Source of the DNA: an uncultured bacterium
Lineage (GTDB): Bacteria; Cyanobacteriota; Vampirovibrionia; Gastranaerophilales; Gastranaerophilaceae
Length of the DNA: 18,392 nucleotides
Direction: 5' to 3'
Assembly (NCBI GenBank): GCA_900547585.1
Contig: URHD01000040.1
Span: forward strand, 1 to 18,392
Position numbers and translations under genes: made by a program. Shown piece by piece: positions 1 through 7,582 of the stretch. Every line of letters starts with the position of its first letter. The first letter of the stretch is position 1. The notes under the pieces are model-generated. The model was not told the origin of the DNA. It made no database searches and saw nothing but the letters and a program-made list of their open reading frames with translations.

Positions 1-883
1 TTTCATCGTAAAATGTGTGCAAATATTCTTCGCCGCTGCGGTCGTAAACAATCCTTTCGCGCATAATCTTTCCGGCGTTATCATCATAGAATGTTTTTAC
101 ATAAGGTTTTGAATTTTTTTGAAATTCTTCAACGGAAAATCTACCGTCAGCTTCTTTTCGGCTTATTATTTCGGGGGTTTTGCCATTTGAGGAATATTTT
201 ACGGATAAAATCGGGTTTTCAATGTCATACGGCGGATAAATACTTTCCTGATAAAGACTTCCGTCCGGTCTGAAAACATAATTTGCAAAACCCTTTTCGC
301 CTTCATTTGTTGTTGTTCTTTTTGTTAGTTCTGCAGGTTTTCCGTTTTTTCTGTAAACATTTCTTGATTCAAAATTGCCGTCAATATATTTTGTTTCGGT
401 TGTTCTGCCTTTGGAAAATTCCCGTATTGTGTGGGGCGAATTTTCGCCGTTATCATAAATTTCTTCGGTTTTTAACAACCCGTTTTCAAAGTTTTTTTTT
501 GATTTTAAAGAAAACGGTGCGCTGTCATAAAATTCTTCTTCGTTAATTAGCACATTGTTGAAAAATTCCTGTCTTTTTTCAATAAGTTTTGTGCCTTTTT
601 TGTAAATTTCAGTTTTTTCATAGCCGGAAATGTCTTTTGTTGTTTTGCTTAGAAGGGAATTGTCTTTTGTGTTGTATTTGTAAACTGTTATGTTCCCGTT
701 TTCATCTGTTTCTTTTTTCTCGTAAATTCTGTTTTTTTCAATATTTTCTGTGTCGGTTTCGACTTTTATTCCCTCATCTTTGTCAAAATTGCATCCGAAC
801 ATCGCCTGTTTTGCTCTTTCTTCGTGAATTGCAGGCGATTTCTTTTCGTTTGTTGATAACCGGTTTATTTTTTCGACTTTCAT
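1..883 (-). CDS. YD/YwqK-like repeat protein, partial (C-terminus beyond window)
   Basis: An open frame runs on the minus strand from ATG at 883 to the window edge (294 codons, no stop). An in-frame TGA at 907-905 lies upstream, and this is the first ATG after it. The protein opens MKVEKINRLSTNEKK, has no signal peptide, and is highly charged. From about residue 50 it consists of degenerate repeats of roughly 20-25 residues built on a tyrosine, one or two acidic or basic residues, Asn-Gly, then a charged strand; examples are YEKKETDENGN, VYRKNGKPAE, YVFRPDGSLY and FYDDNAGKIMRERIVYD. This spacing resembles the YD/MORN-like strands of YwqK-type proteins, which form extended beta structures. No catalytic motif is visible and the function is unknown. 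It lies 96 bp downstream of the gltD-like gene on the same strand, behind that gene's terminator, so it is probably transcribed separately. No good Shine-Dalgarno sequence is seen. Confidence 0.75.
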   Translation of the reverse strand, partial: MKVEKINRLSTNEKKSPAIHEERAKQAMFGCNFDKDEGIKVETDTENIEKNRIYEKKETDENGNITVYKYNTKDNSLLSKTTKDISGYEKTEIYKKGTKLIEKRQEFFNNVLINEEEFYDSAPFSLKSKKNFENGLLKTEEIYDNGENSPHTIREFSKGRTTETKYIDGNFESRNVYRKNGKPAELTKRTTTNEGEKGFANYVFRPDGSLYQESIYPPYDIENPILSVKYSSNGKTPEIISRKEADGRFSVEEFQKNSKPYVKTFYDDNAGKIMRERIVYDRSGEEYLHTFYDE

Positions 884-911
884 AATTTTTTTATCGGCAA
901 AAATTCAAAAA

Positions 912-957
912 ACTTTAAAAAATAATCCGCTCTGTTACTTTTTGTAACGGAGCGGGC
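912..957 (-). terminator. Intrinsic terminator of the gltD-like gene
   Basis: A 12-bp stem pairs 927-938 (ccgctctgttac) with 944-955 (gtaacggagcgg), with one T-G wobble and a five-T loop. Read on the minus strand, the hairpin is followed by attattttttaaag, a T-rich tract. It begins about 20 nt past the gltD stop. The plus-strand flank has only a short T run, so it serves mainly the minus-strand gene. Confidence 0.85.
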
Positions 958-978
958 TTTAAATTGCTTTATTGTAAA

Positions 979-2358
979 TTATAAAGACTTTAAATATTCG
1001 TCCATAGCCTTTGCAGCGCGCTTTCCGGCGCCCATTGCGTTGATAGCGTTGGATTCGCCGACAGGAGCGACGTCGCCGCCGGCAAAAACACCGTCTATCG
1101 AGGTTTTTCCGGTTTCTGCATCGACAATAATGTATCCGCGATTGTTTGTTTCGAGCTGTAGCCCCTCATTTTCCGCTGATTTTTGAATAATCGGGTTCGG
1201 ACCCGTGCCGAGCGCAACAATAACCGTGTCAACATCCATATCTTCAAATTTTCCGGTGCCGACAGGGCGTCTTCTGCCGCTTTCATCGGGTTCGCCGAGC
1301 TCCATTATCTCAAATTTCATGCCGTTGGCATAACCATCCTTGTTGTAGATTTCAACAGGCGCATGCAGGAACTTGAAGATTACGCCTTCTTCCTTTGCAT
1401 GGCGGATTTCTTCAAGACGCGCCGGCAATTCAGCTTCTGTTCTTCTATAAACGATATAAACTTCTTCATAACCCACTCTGACGGCAGTTCTGGCTGCATC
1501 CATCGCAACATTTCCACCGCCGATGATTGCTGCTTTTTTGCCGACTTTAAGCGGGGTCGGTGTGTCGGGCAAATTTGCCTGCATGAGGTTTACGCGGGTT
1601 AAAAATTCGTTTGCACTGTAAACCCCGTTGAGATTTTCGCCCGGAATGTTCATCATTTTGGGCAATCCGGCGCCGGAACACAGAAAAATTGCGTCATAGC
1701 CGTCGTCTTTAAGCTGGTTTATGGTTATTGATTTTCCGACAATAACGTTTGTGTGGAATTTTACGCCGATTTTTTTCAAAGATTCAATTTCTCTGTCCAA
1801 AACCGTTCTCGGAAGCCTGAAAGGCGGAATTCCATATCTCAAAACGCCGCCGAGCTTATGAAGTGCCTCAAAAACCGTTACGTCGTATCCGAGCTGCCTT
1901 AAATCCGCAGCCGCAGTAATTCCTGCACAACCGGAGCCGACAATTGCTACTTTTTTGCTGTTGGGCTCGATTTTGTTCATTTTAGCGTTTGTTTTGTCGC
2001 CGACATAGCGTTCAAGAGCTCCGATTGCGACCGGTTTTCCCTTGATTCCGAGAATGCAATTACCCTCGCACTGACGTTCCTGCGGGCAAACTCTGCCGCA
2101 AACAGACGGCAGCATGCTTGTCTGGCGGATGATTTCGCCGGCTTTTTCAAGGTCGCCCTCTTTTACTGCGGCGATAAAATCCGGAATATGGATATTTACA
2201 GGGCATCCCTGCACACATTTTGCGTTTTTGCAGTGGAGGCATCTTGACGCTTCGAGTTTTGCCTGTTCATCTGTGAAATTCTCTTCAACAGCCTCAAAAT
2301 TTGTTCTTCTGACTTTCGGATCCTGTTCTTTCGGGTGCTGTCTTTCTATTTTCTCCAT
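979..2358 (-). CDS. gltD: Glutamate synthase small subunit / NfnB-type NAD(P)-FAD oxidoreductase
   Basis: Soluble iron-sulfur flavoprotein that moves electrons between NAD(P)H and FAD. In GltBD it supplies electrons for glutamate formation; a near-identical architecture is used by NfnB (ferredoxin:NADP transhydrogenase) and by the short 'homotetrameric' GltA type. An N-terminal Fer4_20 domain carries cysteines at about residues 40-52 (CLHCKNAKCVQGCP) and a second set CGRVCPQERQCEGNC. An FAD dinucleotide fold follows (VAIVGSGCAGITAAADL), then an NADPH fold (AAIIGGGNVAMDAART) and the C-terminal FAD motif (GVFAGGDVAPVGESNAI). I chose ATG at 2358 over the ATG 18 nt upstream (2376) because AGAGG sits 5 nt before it and falls inside the longer version's codons; this gives 459 aa. 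No large subunit or nfnA is adjacent, so the exact partner cannot be read here. Confidence 0.9.
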   Translation of the reverse strand: MEKIERQHPKEQDPKVRRTNFEAVEENFTDEQAKLEASRCLHCKNAKCVQGCPVNIHIPDFIAAVKEGDLEKAGEIIRQTSMLPSVCGRVCPQERQCEGNCILGIKGKPVAIGALERYVGDKTNAKMNKIEPNSKKVAIVGSGCAGITAAADLRQLGYDVTVFEALHKLGGVLRYGIPPFRLPRTVLDREIESLKKIGVKFHTNVIVGKSITINQLKDDGYDAIFLCSGAGLPKMMNIPGENLNGVYSANEFLTRVNLMQANLPDTPTPLKVGKKAAIIGGGNVAMDAARTAVRVGYEEVYIVYRRTEAELPARLEEIRHAKEEGVIFKFLHAPVEIYNKDGYANGMKFEIMELGEPDESGRRRPVGTGKFEDMDVDTVIVALGTGPNPIIQKSAENEGLQLETNNRGYIIVDAETGKTSIDGVFAGGDVAPVGESNAINAMGAGKRAAKAMDEYLKSL

Positions 2359-2516
2359 AATTACCTCTAAATTCAAATTATTTTGCCTAATAAAATTATA
2401 TAATAAAAAGCCGATGAGATTAAATGTAACATTTTGTTAAGGGTGCTGAAATTCGCGCACGCAAAAAGTTTTTATATATATAAGTAAGTGGTTATAAGAA
2501 GAAATGAGCAAAAAAA

Positions 2517-4361
2517 ATGGGCAATCCTTTTGACGCAGCACGAATAGATGAATCCAAAAAGCTTAAAGGCGCACAGGGCGCAGGCTCAACCCAATCTGCG
2601 GAATCTGTTCAAGATCGTGAGCAAAAAGAGCTGAAATCTACCGATGTTTATTCTTATGCCGGTTCAAACAACGCAAACTGGGGCAATCTTGACGGATTTG
2701 AGCGAGTTAGCGTTGAAGAAGATGATGACAATGTGATTAATGATGTAATTGCCGAAAATAAAACCCAAGAGGGCGAAGAAGCCGTTGACGGTGCAGAAGA
2801 AGCTATAAAAGGCGCCGAGGATAAAGAAAAAGAGGCAGAAGAAGCCAACGAACAAAAACAACCCCAGAATAAAAAGGTTCAAAACGATAAAAAACAGAGC
2901 AAGACTGATGACGCTCCTGCCGCAAACGCAGGTGTGAGCGTGCAAACACCTGCACAATCAGGCGGAACAGGGTCAACTGCCCCGGTTTTGACGCAGGGCG
3001 CCTCCGGTAATCTAACCGCAAAAGCTCCTCAGGCGCAGGTTGGTGCAATGGCTGACAGCACTGATGATTCTGACAAAAAAAGTCAGCTCAGCGGACTTGC
3101 CTCGCAGGAAGAAGCGGGAATCAGCAGTTATTCTACAAATTTATCAGGTTATAACACATCAAATGCCGCTGTAGCATCCAATAACCAGGCAGCAAATCAG
3201 CAAAAAAGTGTTGCCGGTCAGGCTGCTCTTGAGGGCGTTCAGGCATCGGGTACAATTGCATCGGGCGGTGCAAAAGTCGCTGATGGCAAGGGTTCTATAA
3301 CATCCGGTCAGGCACAAATCCAGCAGGCTGCAACTCATGAAGCAAAAGCTGCTGCCTCTCAGGCAAAAGCAACTATTGCAGCCGGAAAAGCCGCTCAAAA
3401 AGCCGGAAAAGCCGCTCAACATACTGCAAAAGCAGCAACTAAAGCCGGAGAAGGCACAGCAAACGCTTCTACTGCTTCCGCTCTTGCCTCAGAAGCTGCT
3501 TCTGAAGCTTCAACAGCAGCAGGCATGATGTCTAACCCGTTTACAGCAGCAGCAGGTGCGGCTTTAATGAGCAAAGCTGTAGCTACAGCAGGTGATTCAG
3601 CAGGTAAGGCTGCTGTTGCGACTACAAAGTTTGCGGAATCAGCCAAAGAGGGCACAATGAGTGCCAAAGAAATGGCTGAATCTGGTAAAGAAATGGAAAA
3701 ATCCGGAAAAGAAACGGTAAAAGCCGGAAAAGAGCTTGCAAAAGCGGTTCCTAAAAAGGCAAAAGGTGCTGCTTCAATTGCAAAAGGTACATCAGAAGTC
3801 GCAAGCGGCGCAAAAACCGTTGCTGACGGAACAAAAGCCCTGCAAGATGCAGTTACAAAAGAAGATACAGCAAACGCCAGTGCCGCAAACTATCAGGCGC
3901 TTGCCGCTTCCGCACAGCAGGAAGTAAATAATTATATGAACGGTTTGATGACATCGAGCCAGCAAATTTCCAACGCTGTAACCGAAGCAATGAAGATTTC
4001 CGGACAAAACGGCACAACAACCGATGCGCCGACCGGTAATTCTTCAGGTTCTGCCTCTGCAAATGCCGGCGGTACAGCTTCCGGCTCAAACAGCCCGTTT
4101 AGCGGTCTTGCTATAGGCGGTGCTGACGAATCAGGCGGAGCATCTTCTGCATCAAAAACGCAGAAAACCCAATCAAACCAGCAAAATAACAAAAAAAATA
4201 ACAAAACCGAAAATAAAACCGCAAATAATAATAACAACGGCGGCAACGGAGCTCTAAAAGCAGAAAACAAAACCGCACAGGTTCAAAATAACTCAGTTCA
4301 GAATGCAAGCGCGCAAACCGGCTCGCAAAATGTAAATCCATTCCTTTTGAATTTGAAATAA
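2517..4361 (+). CDS. 614-aa low-complexity Ala/Lys/Gln heptad-repeat protein, unknown function
   Basis: I do not recognise a family. There is no signal peptide or clear membrane segment. Residues 1-60 are polar and 65-115 strongly acidic (EEDDDN, GAEEAIKGAEDKEKEAEE). Residues 115-235 are Gln/Ser/Asn-rich. About 235-335 and 345-450 are Ala/Gly/Lys heptads, for example AGKAAQK-AGKAAQH-TAKAATK and ESGKEME-KSGKETV-KAGKELA. A less polar Ala/Gly stretch around MMSNPFTAAAGAAL (337-350) separates the two halves. A more conventional helix covers 450-495, and the tail to the C-terminus is Asn/Lys/Gln-rich. NPF occurs at residues 3-5, 340-342 and 607-609. The pattern suggests two long helices folded as a hairpin, for example a structural, filament or non-classically exported protein; this is inference. 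The start lies in an eight-A run (see findings). It is transcribed divergently from the gltD-like gene and followed by dispersed repeats; no terminator was found. Confidence 0.8.
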   Translation: MGNPFDAARIDESKKLKGAQGAGSTQSAESVQDREQKELKSTDVYSYAGSNNANWGNLDGFERVSVEEDDDNVINDVIAENKTQEGEEAVDGAEEAIKGAEDKEKEAEEANEQKQPQNKKVQNDKKQSKTDDAPAANAGVSVQTPAQSGGTGSTAPVLTQGASGNLTAKAPQAQVGAMADSTDDSDKKSQLSGLASQEEAGISSYSTNLSGYNTSNAAVASNNQAANQQKSVAGQAALEGVQASGTIASGGAKVADGKGSITSGQAQIQQAATHEAKAAASQAKATIAAGKAAQKAGKAAQHTAKAATKAGEGTANASTASALASEAASEASTAAGMMSNPFTAAAGAALMSKAVATAGDSAGKAAVATTKFAESAKEGTMSAKEMAESGKEMEKSGKETVKAGKELAKAVPKKAKGAASIAKGTSEVASGAKTVADGTKALQDAVTKEDTANASAANYQALAASAQQEVNNYMNGLMTSSQQISNAVTEAMKISGQNGTTTDAPTGNSSGSASANAGGTASGSNSPFSGLAIGGADESGGASSASKTQKTQSNQQNNKKNNKTENKTANNNNNGGNGALKAENKTAQVQNNSVQNASAQTGSQNVNPFLLNLK

Positions 4362-4379
4362 GGGGGCGCAGTGTTCAAG

Positions 4380-4590
4380 TGCACAAAAAAACGTGCTGTC
4401 ATTCCGAACTTCTTTGAAAAAGGGGACGCCAGAGCCACAGGCGATGGCTGTGATCCTGTCTCCGTAGTGAAGCGGAGTGTCGGAATCTGTTTGATGAGAA
4501 ATATTTAATTAAACGGGTTCGACCCTGAACCAAGTTCAGGGTGACAAAAAGCGTGCCGTTATGCTGAAACTGGTTCAGCATCGCAAAATT
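4380..4590. repeat. Dispersed intergenic repeat block, copy 1 (two modules)
   Basis: The non-coding stretch between convergent genes is made of short palindromic modules. Module one runs from gtcattccga (4398-4407) to tcggaat (4480-4486), with 7-bp outer arms and inner stems agcca/tggct (4433-4437/4445-4449) and ctccg/cggag (4460-4464/4473-4477). Module two is the 9-bp stem accctgaac/gttcagggt (4522-4530/4534-4542), then gacaaaaagcgt, then the 8-bp stem atgctgaa/ttcagcat (4561-4568/4574-4581). The same pieces recur at 7311-7435, so this is a REP/MITE-like repeat rather than a gene. Small open frames inside it are products of the repeat. Confidence 0.7.
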
Positions 4591-4614
4591 TAAGCAAATA
4601 TGCCAGAATTCTGC

Positions 4615-5580
4615 CTAAATTCCTGCTTTTGCCGATTTTAGAATGCCAATCCATTTTGTTTTGTCGGCTTCTGAAATTACGCCTTTTTTTGCGTAATGAA
4701 TATGGTAAATTGCTGTCGGAGTTTGAATTATTCTGGCGATTTCTGACTCTTTGCCCTGATCAAAAGACCATTCGTAAAGAATTTCGCTGTTTGTTTCGTG
4801 AAGATTTTTTCTCACGAATGATTTTTTTGTGTCTTTTGCCATGTTTTCAATGGGCGCAATGTGCGACGCAAGGTATTCTGACGGAGAATACTGAAAAGAA
4901 TCGTTAAGCGCAAAATACTGAACAGTCACAAGCTCTGTCCACTGGTAATTTTTGACATCTTCACCCTTTTTCCCGTATTCGGTTATTCCGTTTTTATCGT
5001 TTGCCACCTCATAAGCCTTTTCCCACACCGTTTTGTCCAGCGGAATATCGACTTTGTATGACGGAACAGCGTTTTTCGGGTTAATTTTTTCTCTTATCGG
5101 GATGTCGCCCTGTGCGTTCCAGTTTCTTTCTTCCCGTTTTATCTCGTTAATGAGGTTTTTGTAATATGCTTTTGATGAATCGGGCATGGATTCCAGCGCA
5201 AGTGCTGTTTCGTAAAAATCAATTGAGGAAGCATAGTCATGCTGCTTTCTTTTTAACTCTCCGAGAAAAGTATATGCGTTCCACCTCGAAGGAAACTTTG
5301 AAACGGCATCTTGAAGAACTCTTTCTGCAGATGTGTCATCGCCTTTATACATATAGCTTGTGCCCAGATAACACATTGCGCTGTAAGAGTCAGGATGTGC
5401 GTTCAGAGCATTTGTGAAGTCAATGATTGCCACATCGTAGTCTTTTTGTTCGTAGGCTTTCATTCCTTTGTCAAAATCCGCATTAGGATTGAAGATTTTC
5501 TCCAAATCCACAGATTTTGTGCACCCGCATAATGCTATTATTGACGAAATTATTAATAATGTCGAAAGTTTCTTTTTCAT
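4615..5580 (-). CDS. TPR-containing lipoprotein
   Basis: The 321-aa protein begins with a lipoprotein signal peptide: MKKKLSTLL, a hydrophobic core, then the lipobox Leu17-Cys18-Gly19-Cys20, making Cys20 the predicted lipidated residue. Residues about 37-150 are three to four tetratricopeptide repeats (AYEQKDYDVAIIDFTNALNA, a second around SAMCYLGTSYMYKGDDTSAE, a third around AYTFLGELKRKQHDYASSI). The C-terminal half (about 180-320) is an alpha/beta region I do not recognise. TPRs usually scaffold protein contacts, so an envelope assembly or scaffolding role is plausible but unproven. The start is supported by AAAAGGA just upstream of ATG. It lies 18 bp downstream of the Bax-inhibitor-like gene, so the two form an operon. 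The stop is TAG at 4617-4615; no terminator with a T-tract follows. Confidence 0.85.
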   Translation of the reverse strand: MKKKLSTLLIISSIIALCGCTKSVDLEKIFNPNADFDKGMKAYEQKDYDVAIIDFTNALNAHPDSYSAMCYLGTSYMYKGDDTSAERVLQDAVSKFPSRWNAYTFLGELKRKQHDYASSIDFYETALALESMPDSSKAYYKNLINEIKREERNWNAQGDIPIREKINPKNAVPSYKVDIPLDKTVWEKAYEVANDKNGITEYGKKGEDVKNYQWTELVTVQYFALNDSFQYSPSEYLASHIAPIENMAKDTKKSFVRKNLHETNSEILYEWSFDQGKESEIARIIQTPTAIYHIHYAKKGVISEADKTKWIGILKSAKAGI

Positions 5581-5598
5581 GTTCCTTTTTTCAGGCTC

Positions 5599-6336
5599 TT
5601 ATCTGTCACGGAGCTTTGCAAGAAGATTGAGAATCTCAATGTAAAGCCATACCAGCGTAACCATTAGTCCGAAAGCACCGTACCATTCAAAATGTTTGGG
5701 CAAAAGGTTTTCTTCAGCTCTCTGGATAAAATCAAAGTCTAAAAGCAGGCTTAAAGCAGCAATTACAACAATAACGGCGCTGATTCCTATGCTCAAAGGC
5801 GATGAACCGGTTATGAACGGCAATGAATGTCCGAAAAATCCCATAATAAAATTAATAAGATACATCGCAAGAATCGTGACCATTGATATAAAAAGCACGC
5901 TTCTGAATTTTTCCGTAACTTTGATAATTTTTGTCTTGAATAAAAACAGCATTACAAAAAGTGCACCGAAAGTGCCAGCGATAGCCTGAATCGCGATTCC
6001 CGGGAACTGCACCTCCAGAAGAATTGAAATTCCACCCAAACAAGCTCCTTCCGCAAATGCATAAACAGGCGCAAGATAAGGCGCGGTTTTGGGCTTAAAC
6101 GATATTATCAAAGCAAGTATAAATCCGGCAATCAACCCTATCATGGTTGTCATCATAACTTTGTCCGCATAGCCCATGTATGCTTCATAAACTACTGCGG
6201 CTGCTGAAACAGCAAGAATTGCGAACAAAATGAACGCTTTATTTACTGCACCTGAAGCAGTCATTGGCGCTTCGCCCAAAATCTGCTGGTTATTAAATCT
6301 ATCGCCCGAAAAAACGGGATTTGAGCTTCTGAACAT
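5599..6336 (-). CDS. Bax inhibitor-1 / YccA-family membrane protein
   Basis: A polytopic inner-membrane protein of the BaxI_1 branch (TMBIM/YccA-like superfamily; characterised members are pH-sensitive calcium leak channels). It has a short cytoplasmic N-terminus containing SSNPVFSGDRF and about seven hydrophobic helices. The conserved C-terminal block contains LLLDFDFIQRAEENLLPKHF followed by EWYGAFGLMVTLVWLYIEIL; the paired aspartates of LDFDF match the acidic site of the family. The start is ATG at 6336 (245 aa): GAGGAG lies 8 nt upstream. The in-frame GTG at 6345 overlaps that ribosome-binding site and is unlikely. It is first in a two-gene unit with the TPR lipoprotein and divergent from another TPR gene, with a 16-bp palindrome in between. 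The substrate in this organism is not known. Confidence 0.9.
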   Translation of the reverse strand: MFRSSNPVFSGDRFNNQQILGEAPMTASGAVNKAFILFAILAVSAAAVVYEAYMGYADKVMMTTMIGLIAGFILALIISFKPKTAPYLAPVYAFAEGACLGGISILLEVQFPGIAIQAIAGTFGALFVMLFLFKTKIIKVTEKFRSVLFISMVTILAMYLINFIMGFFGHSLPFITGSSPLSIGISAVIVVIAALSLLLDFDFIQRAEENLLPKHFEWYGAFGLMVTLVWLYIEILNLLAKLRDR

Positions 6337-6384
6337 AAATCTCACTCCTCAATAAATAACTTATACAAAAACATTTTACCACAT

Positions 6385-6400
6385 TTTTCACAGGTGAAAA
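6385..6400. promoter_or_regulatory. 16-bp palindrome, candidate operator
   Basis: Perfect dyad ttttcac-ag-gtgaaaa between the divergent Bax-inhibitor-like and TPR genes. On the minus strand it lies just upstream of a possible extended -10 (TGGTAAAAT, about 6381-6373) for the membrane-protein gene. Position and symmetry suggest a regulator-binding site. There is no T-tract, so it is not a terminator. Confidence 0.4.
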
Positions 6401-6427
6401 TACTCCTGTTGTTTTTTTCGGATATAA

Positions 6428-6456
6428 TTGTTAAAGTCGAAGTTCCGATTTATAAT
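6428..6456 (+). promoter_or_regulatory. Sigma-70-type promoter of the TPR gene
   Basis: TTGTTA at 6428-6433 and TATAAT at 6451-6456 are separated by 17 nt. Transcription would start near 6463, giving a leader of about 26 nt that carries the ribosome-binding site AAGGAG before ATG at 6489. A second TATAAT at 6423-6428 has no convincing -35. Confidence 0.6.
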
Positions 6457-6488
6457 CCGTTAAGCGGCAAGACCTAAGGAGAGAAAAA

Positions 6489-7268
6489 ATGACTGAACTG
6501 CTCAAAAACGCACTAGATTTATTTTATGCAAACAAATATGAAGAAGCTGTTGAACAATTCCTTAAAATGGAAGAGGAAGACGACCAGAACGCGCGTCTTT
6601 TGAACAATATCGGTCTTTGTTATGCAAATTTGGGTGATTATGAAAAAGCTCACTGGTACTACGGAAAGGCTCTTGCTCTTGACACGAAACAGGCACAAAC
6701 TTATGTTAATGAAGCGGATTTGCTTTTTAAAGAGCACAGAATTCTCGACGCAATCGAGCTTTTGCAAAACGCGGTCTATGAGCTGCCTGAAGACGTGACA
6801 ACAAGGCATTATCTTGCGCGTGTTTACATGGAAGACAAGCGTTATGAGGAGGCGATTCAGGCTCTGGATGCGGTTCTTGAACTTTCTCCGAAAAATCCTG
6901 ATGCGCATTGGGATTTGGGCATGGTTTATTTTGAATTAGGTGACTGGCACAGCGCTATAGGCAATTTTGAGCAGGTTCTTGAAGTTGTTGAAAACAATCC
7001 ACTCATTTATTATCAGACAGGGCTTGCTTATGAGGCAAATGACGAGCAGGACAAGGCTATTTCAAATTATATGAAAGCTATTGCTGCAAATCAGACTTTT
7101 CCGCTCGCTTATAAAAAACTCGGAATGCATTTTGCAGCGCGCGGCGACAGGGATGGGGCGATTGAATATTATGAAGATTATCTGAAATTCGATTTGCCAG
7201 AACAGGAAAAAGAAGAAATCAACCGCCGTGTCAGGGAAATAAAGGTAAAAGCCGGTGAAGTGAATTAG
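6489..7268 (+). CDS. TPR-repeat protein (cytoplasmic)
   Basis: The 259-aa protein is almost entirely tetratricopeptide repeats, about seven 34-residue units from residue 1 to about 240. Typical Trp/Leu-Gly-Tyr/Ala-Pro positions are visible in units such as LLNNIGLCYANLGDYEKAHW, HYLARVYMEDKRYEEAIQAL and AHWDLGMVYFELGDWHSAIG. There is no signal peptide or membrane segment, so it is probably a cytosolic scaffold or adaptor. A highly charged helix ends the protein (EQEKEEINRRVREIKVKAGE). It has a strong ribosome-binding site (AAGGAG, 7 nt before ATG) and its own promoter. It is divergent from the BaxI-lipoprotein unit, whose second gene is also a TPR protein; a functional link is possible but not shown. 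The partner is unknown. Confidence 0.88.
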   Translation: MTELLKNALDLFYANKYEEAVEQFLKMEEEDDQNARLLNNIGLCYANLGDYEKAHWYYGKALALDTKQAQTYVNEADLLFKEHRILDAIELLQNAVYELPEDVTTRHYLARVYMEDKRYEEAIQALDAVLELSPKNPDAHWDLGMVYFELGDWHSAIGNFEQVLEVVENNPLIYYQTGLAYEANDEQDKAISNYMKAIAANQTFPLAYKKLGMHFAARGDRDGAIEYYEDYLKFDLPEQEKEEINRRVREIKVKAGEVN

Positions 7269-7310
7269 TGGGTGTAGATTTTTGTTTAAAATCTGATTTT
7301 TCAAGCCACT

Positions 7311-7435
7311 GCAACCCTGAAACAAGTTCAGGGGGACAAAAAACGTATTGTCATTCCGAAATTGCAGCTCCTCTTGTTTGTGAGGAACGAGCAATACAAG
7401 GGAGGGTACCCTTTAGGGTAATTCGGAATCGCAAG
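7311..7435. repeat. Dispersed intergenic repeat block, copy 2
   Basis: The 314-bp gap between the TPR gene and the sigma-factor gene starts with a second copy of the repeat seen at 4380-4590. The stem ccctgaa/ttcaggg (7315-7321/7327-7333) is followed by gacaaaaaacgt and gtcattccgaa. The outer arms attccgaa/ttcggaat (7353-7360/7422-7429) enclose cctc/gagg and the palindrome agggtaccct near 7404-7413. Here the first stem leads directly into the attccgaa module, whereas copy 1 has them in the other order. The rest of the gap (7436-7582) is AT-rich and holds the sigma-gene promoter. Confidence 0.7.
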
Positions 7436-7520
7436 ATTGAACTCCATAAACGGTTAAGCAGGTTTAGTCCTGCAAAATTAACACATTCATCTTCAAAAAT
7501 CGTAATATTAGGACAATTTT

Positions 7521-7550
7521 TTGTACATAATTGTTTTTTTAATCTACAAT
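7521..7550 (+). promoter_or_regulatory. Possible promoter of the sigma-factor gene, with overlapping dyad
   Basis: TTGTAC at 7521-7526 and TACAAT at 7545-7550 are 18 nt apart. A dyad acaatt/aattgt (7513-7518/7529-7534, 10-nt spacer) straddles the -35 and could be an operator. The leader would be about 25 nt. This is a sequence-match call only. Confidence 0.4.
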
Positions 7551-7582
7551 AATGATATAAAGGGGAATACGGATAGCGGTTG

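Noticed and set aside
2654..4341. Several long open frames on the minus strand inside the 614-aa gene
   Set aside because: They are produced by the skewed Ala/Lys/Gln codon content of the plus-strand gene; translations are low-complexity Ala/Ser/Phe/Leu-rich with no family resemblance.
4511..4530. gggttcgaccc resembles the T-arm of a tRNA
   Set aside because: The flanking bases do not form a five-base-pair T-stem and no acceptor, D or anticodon arm can be drawn upstream; it belongs to the dispersed repeat block.
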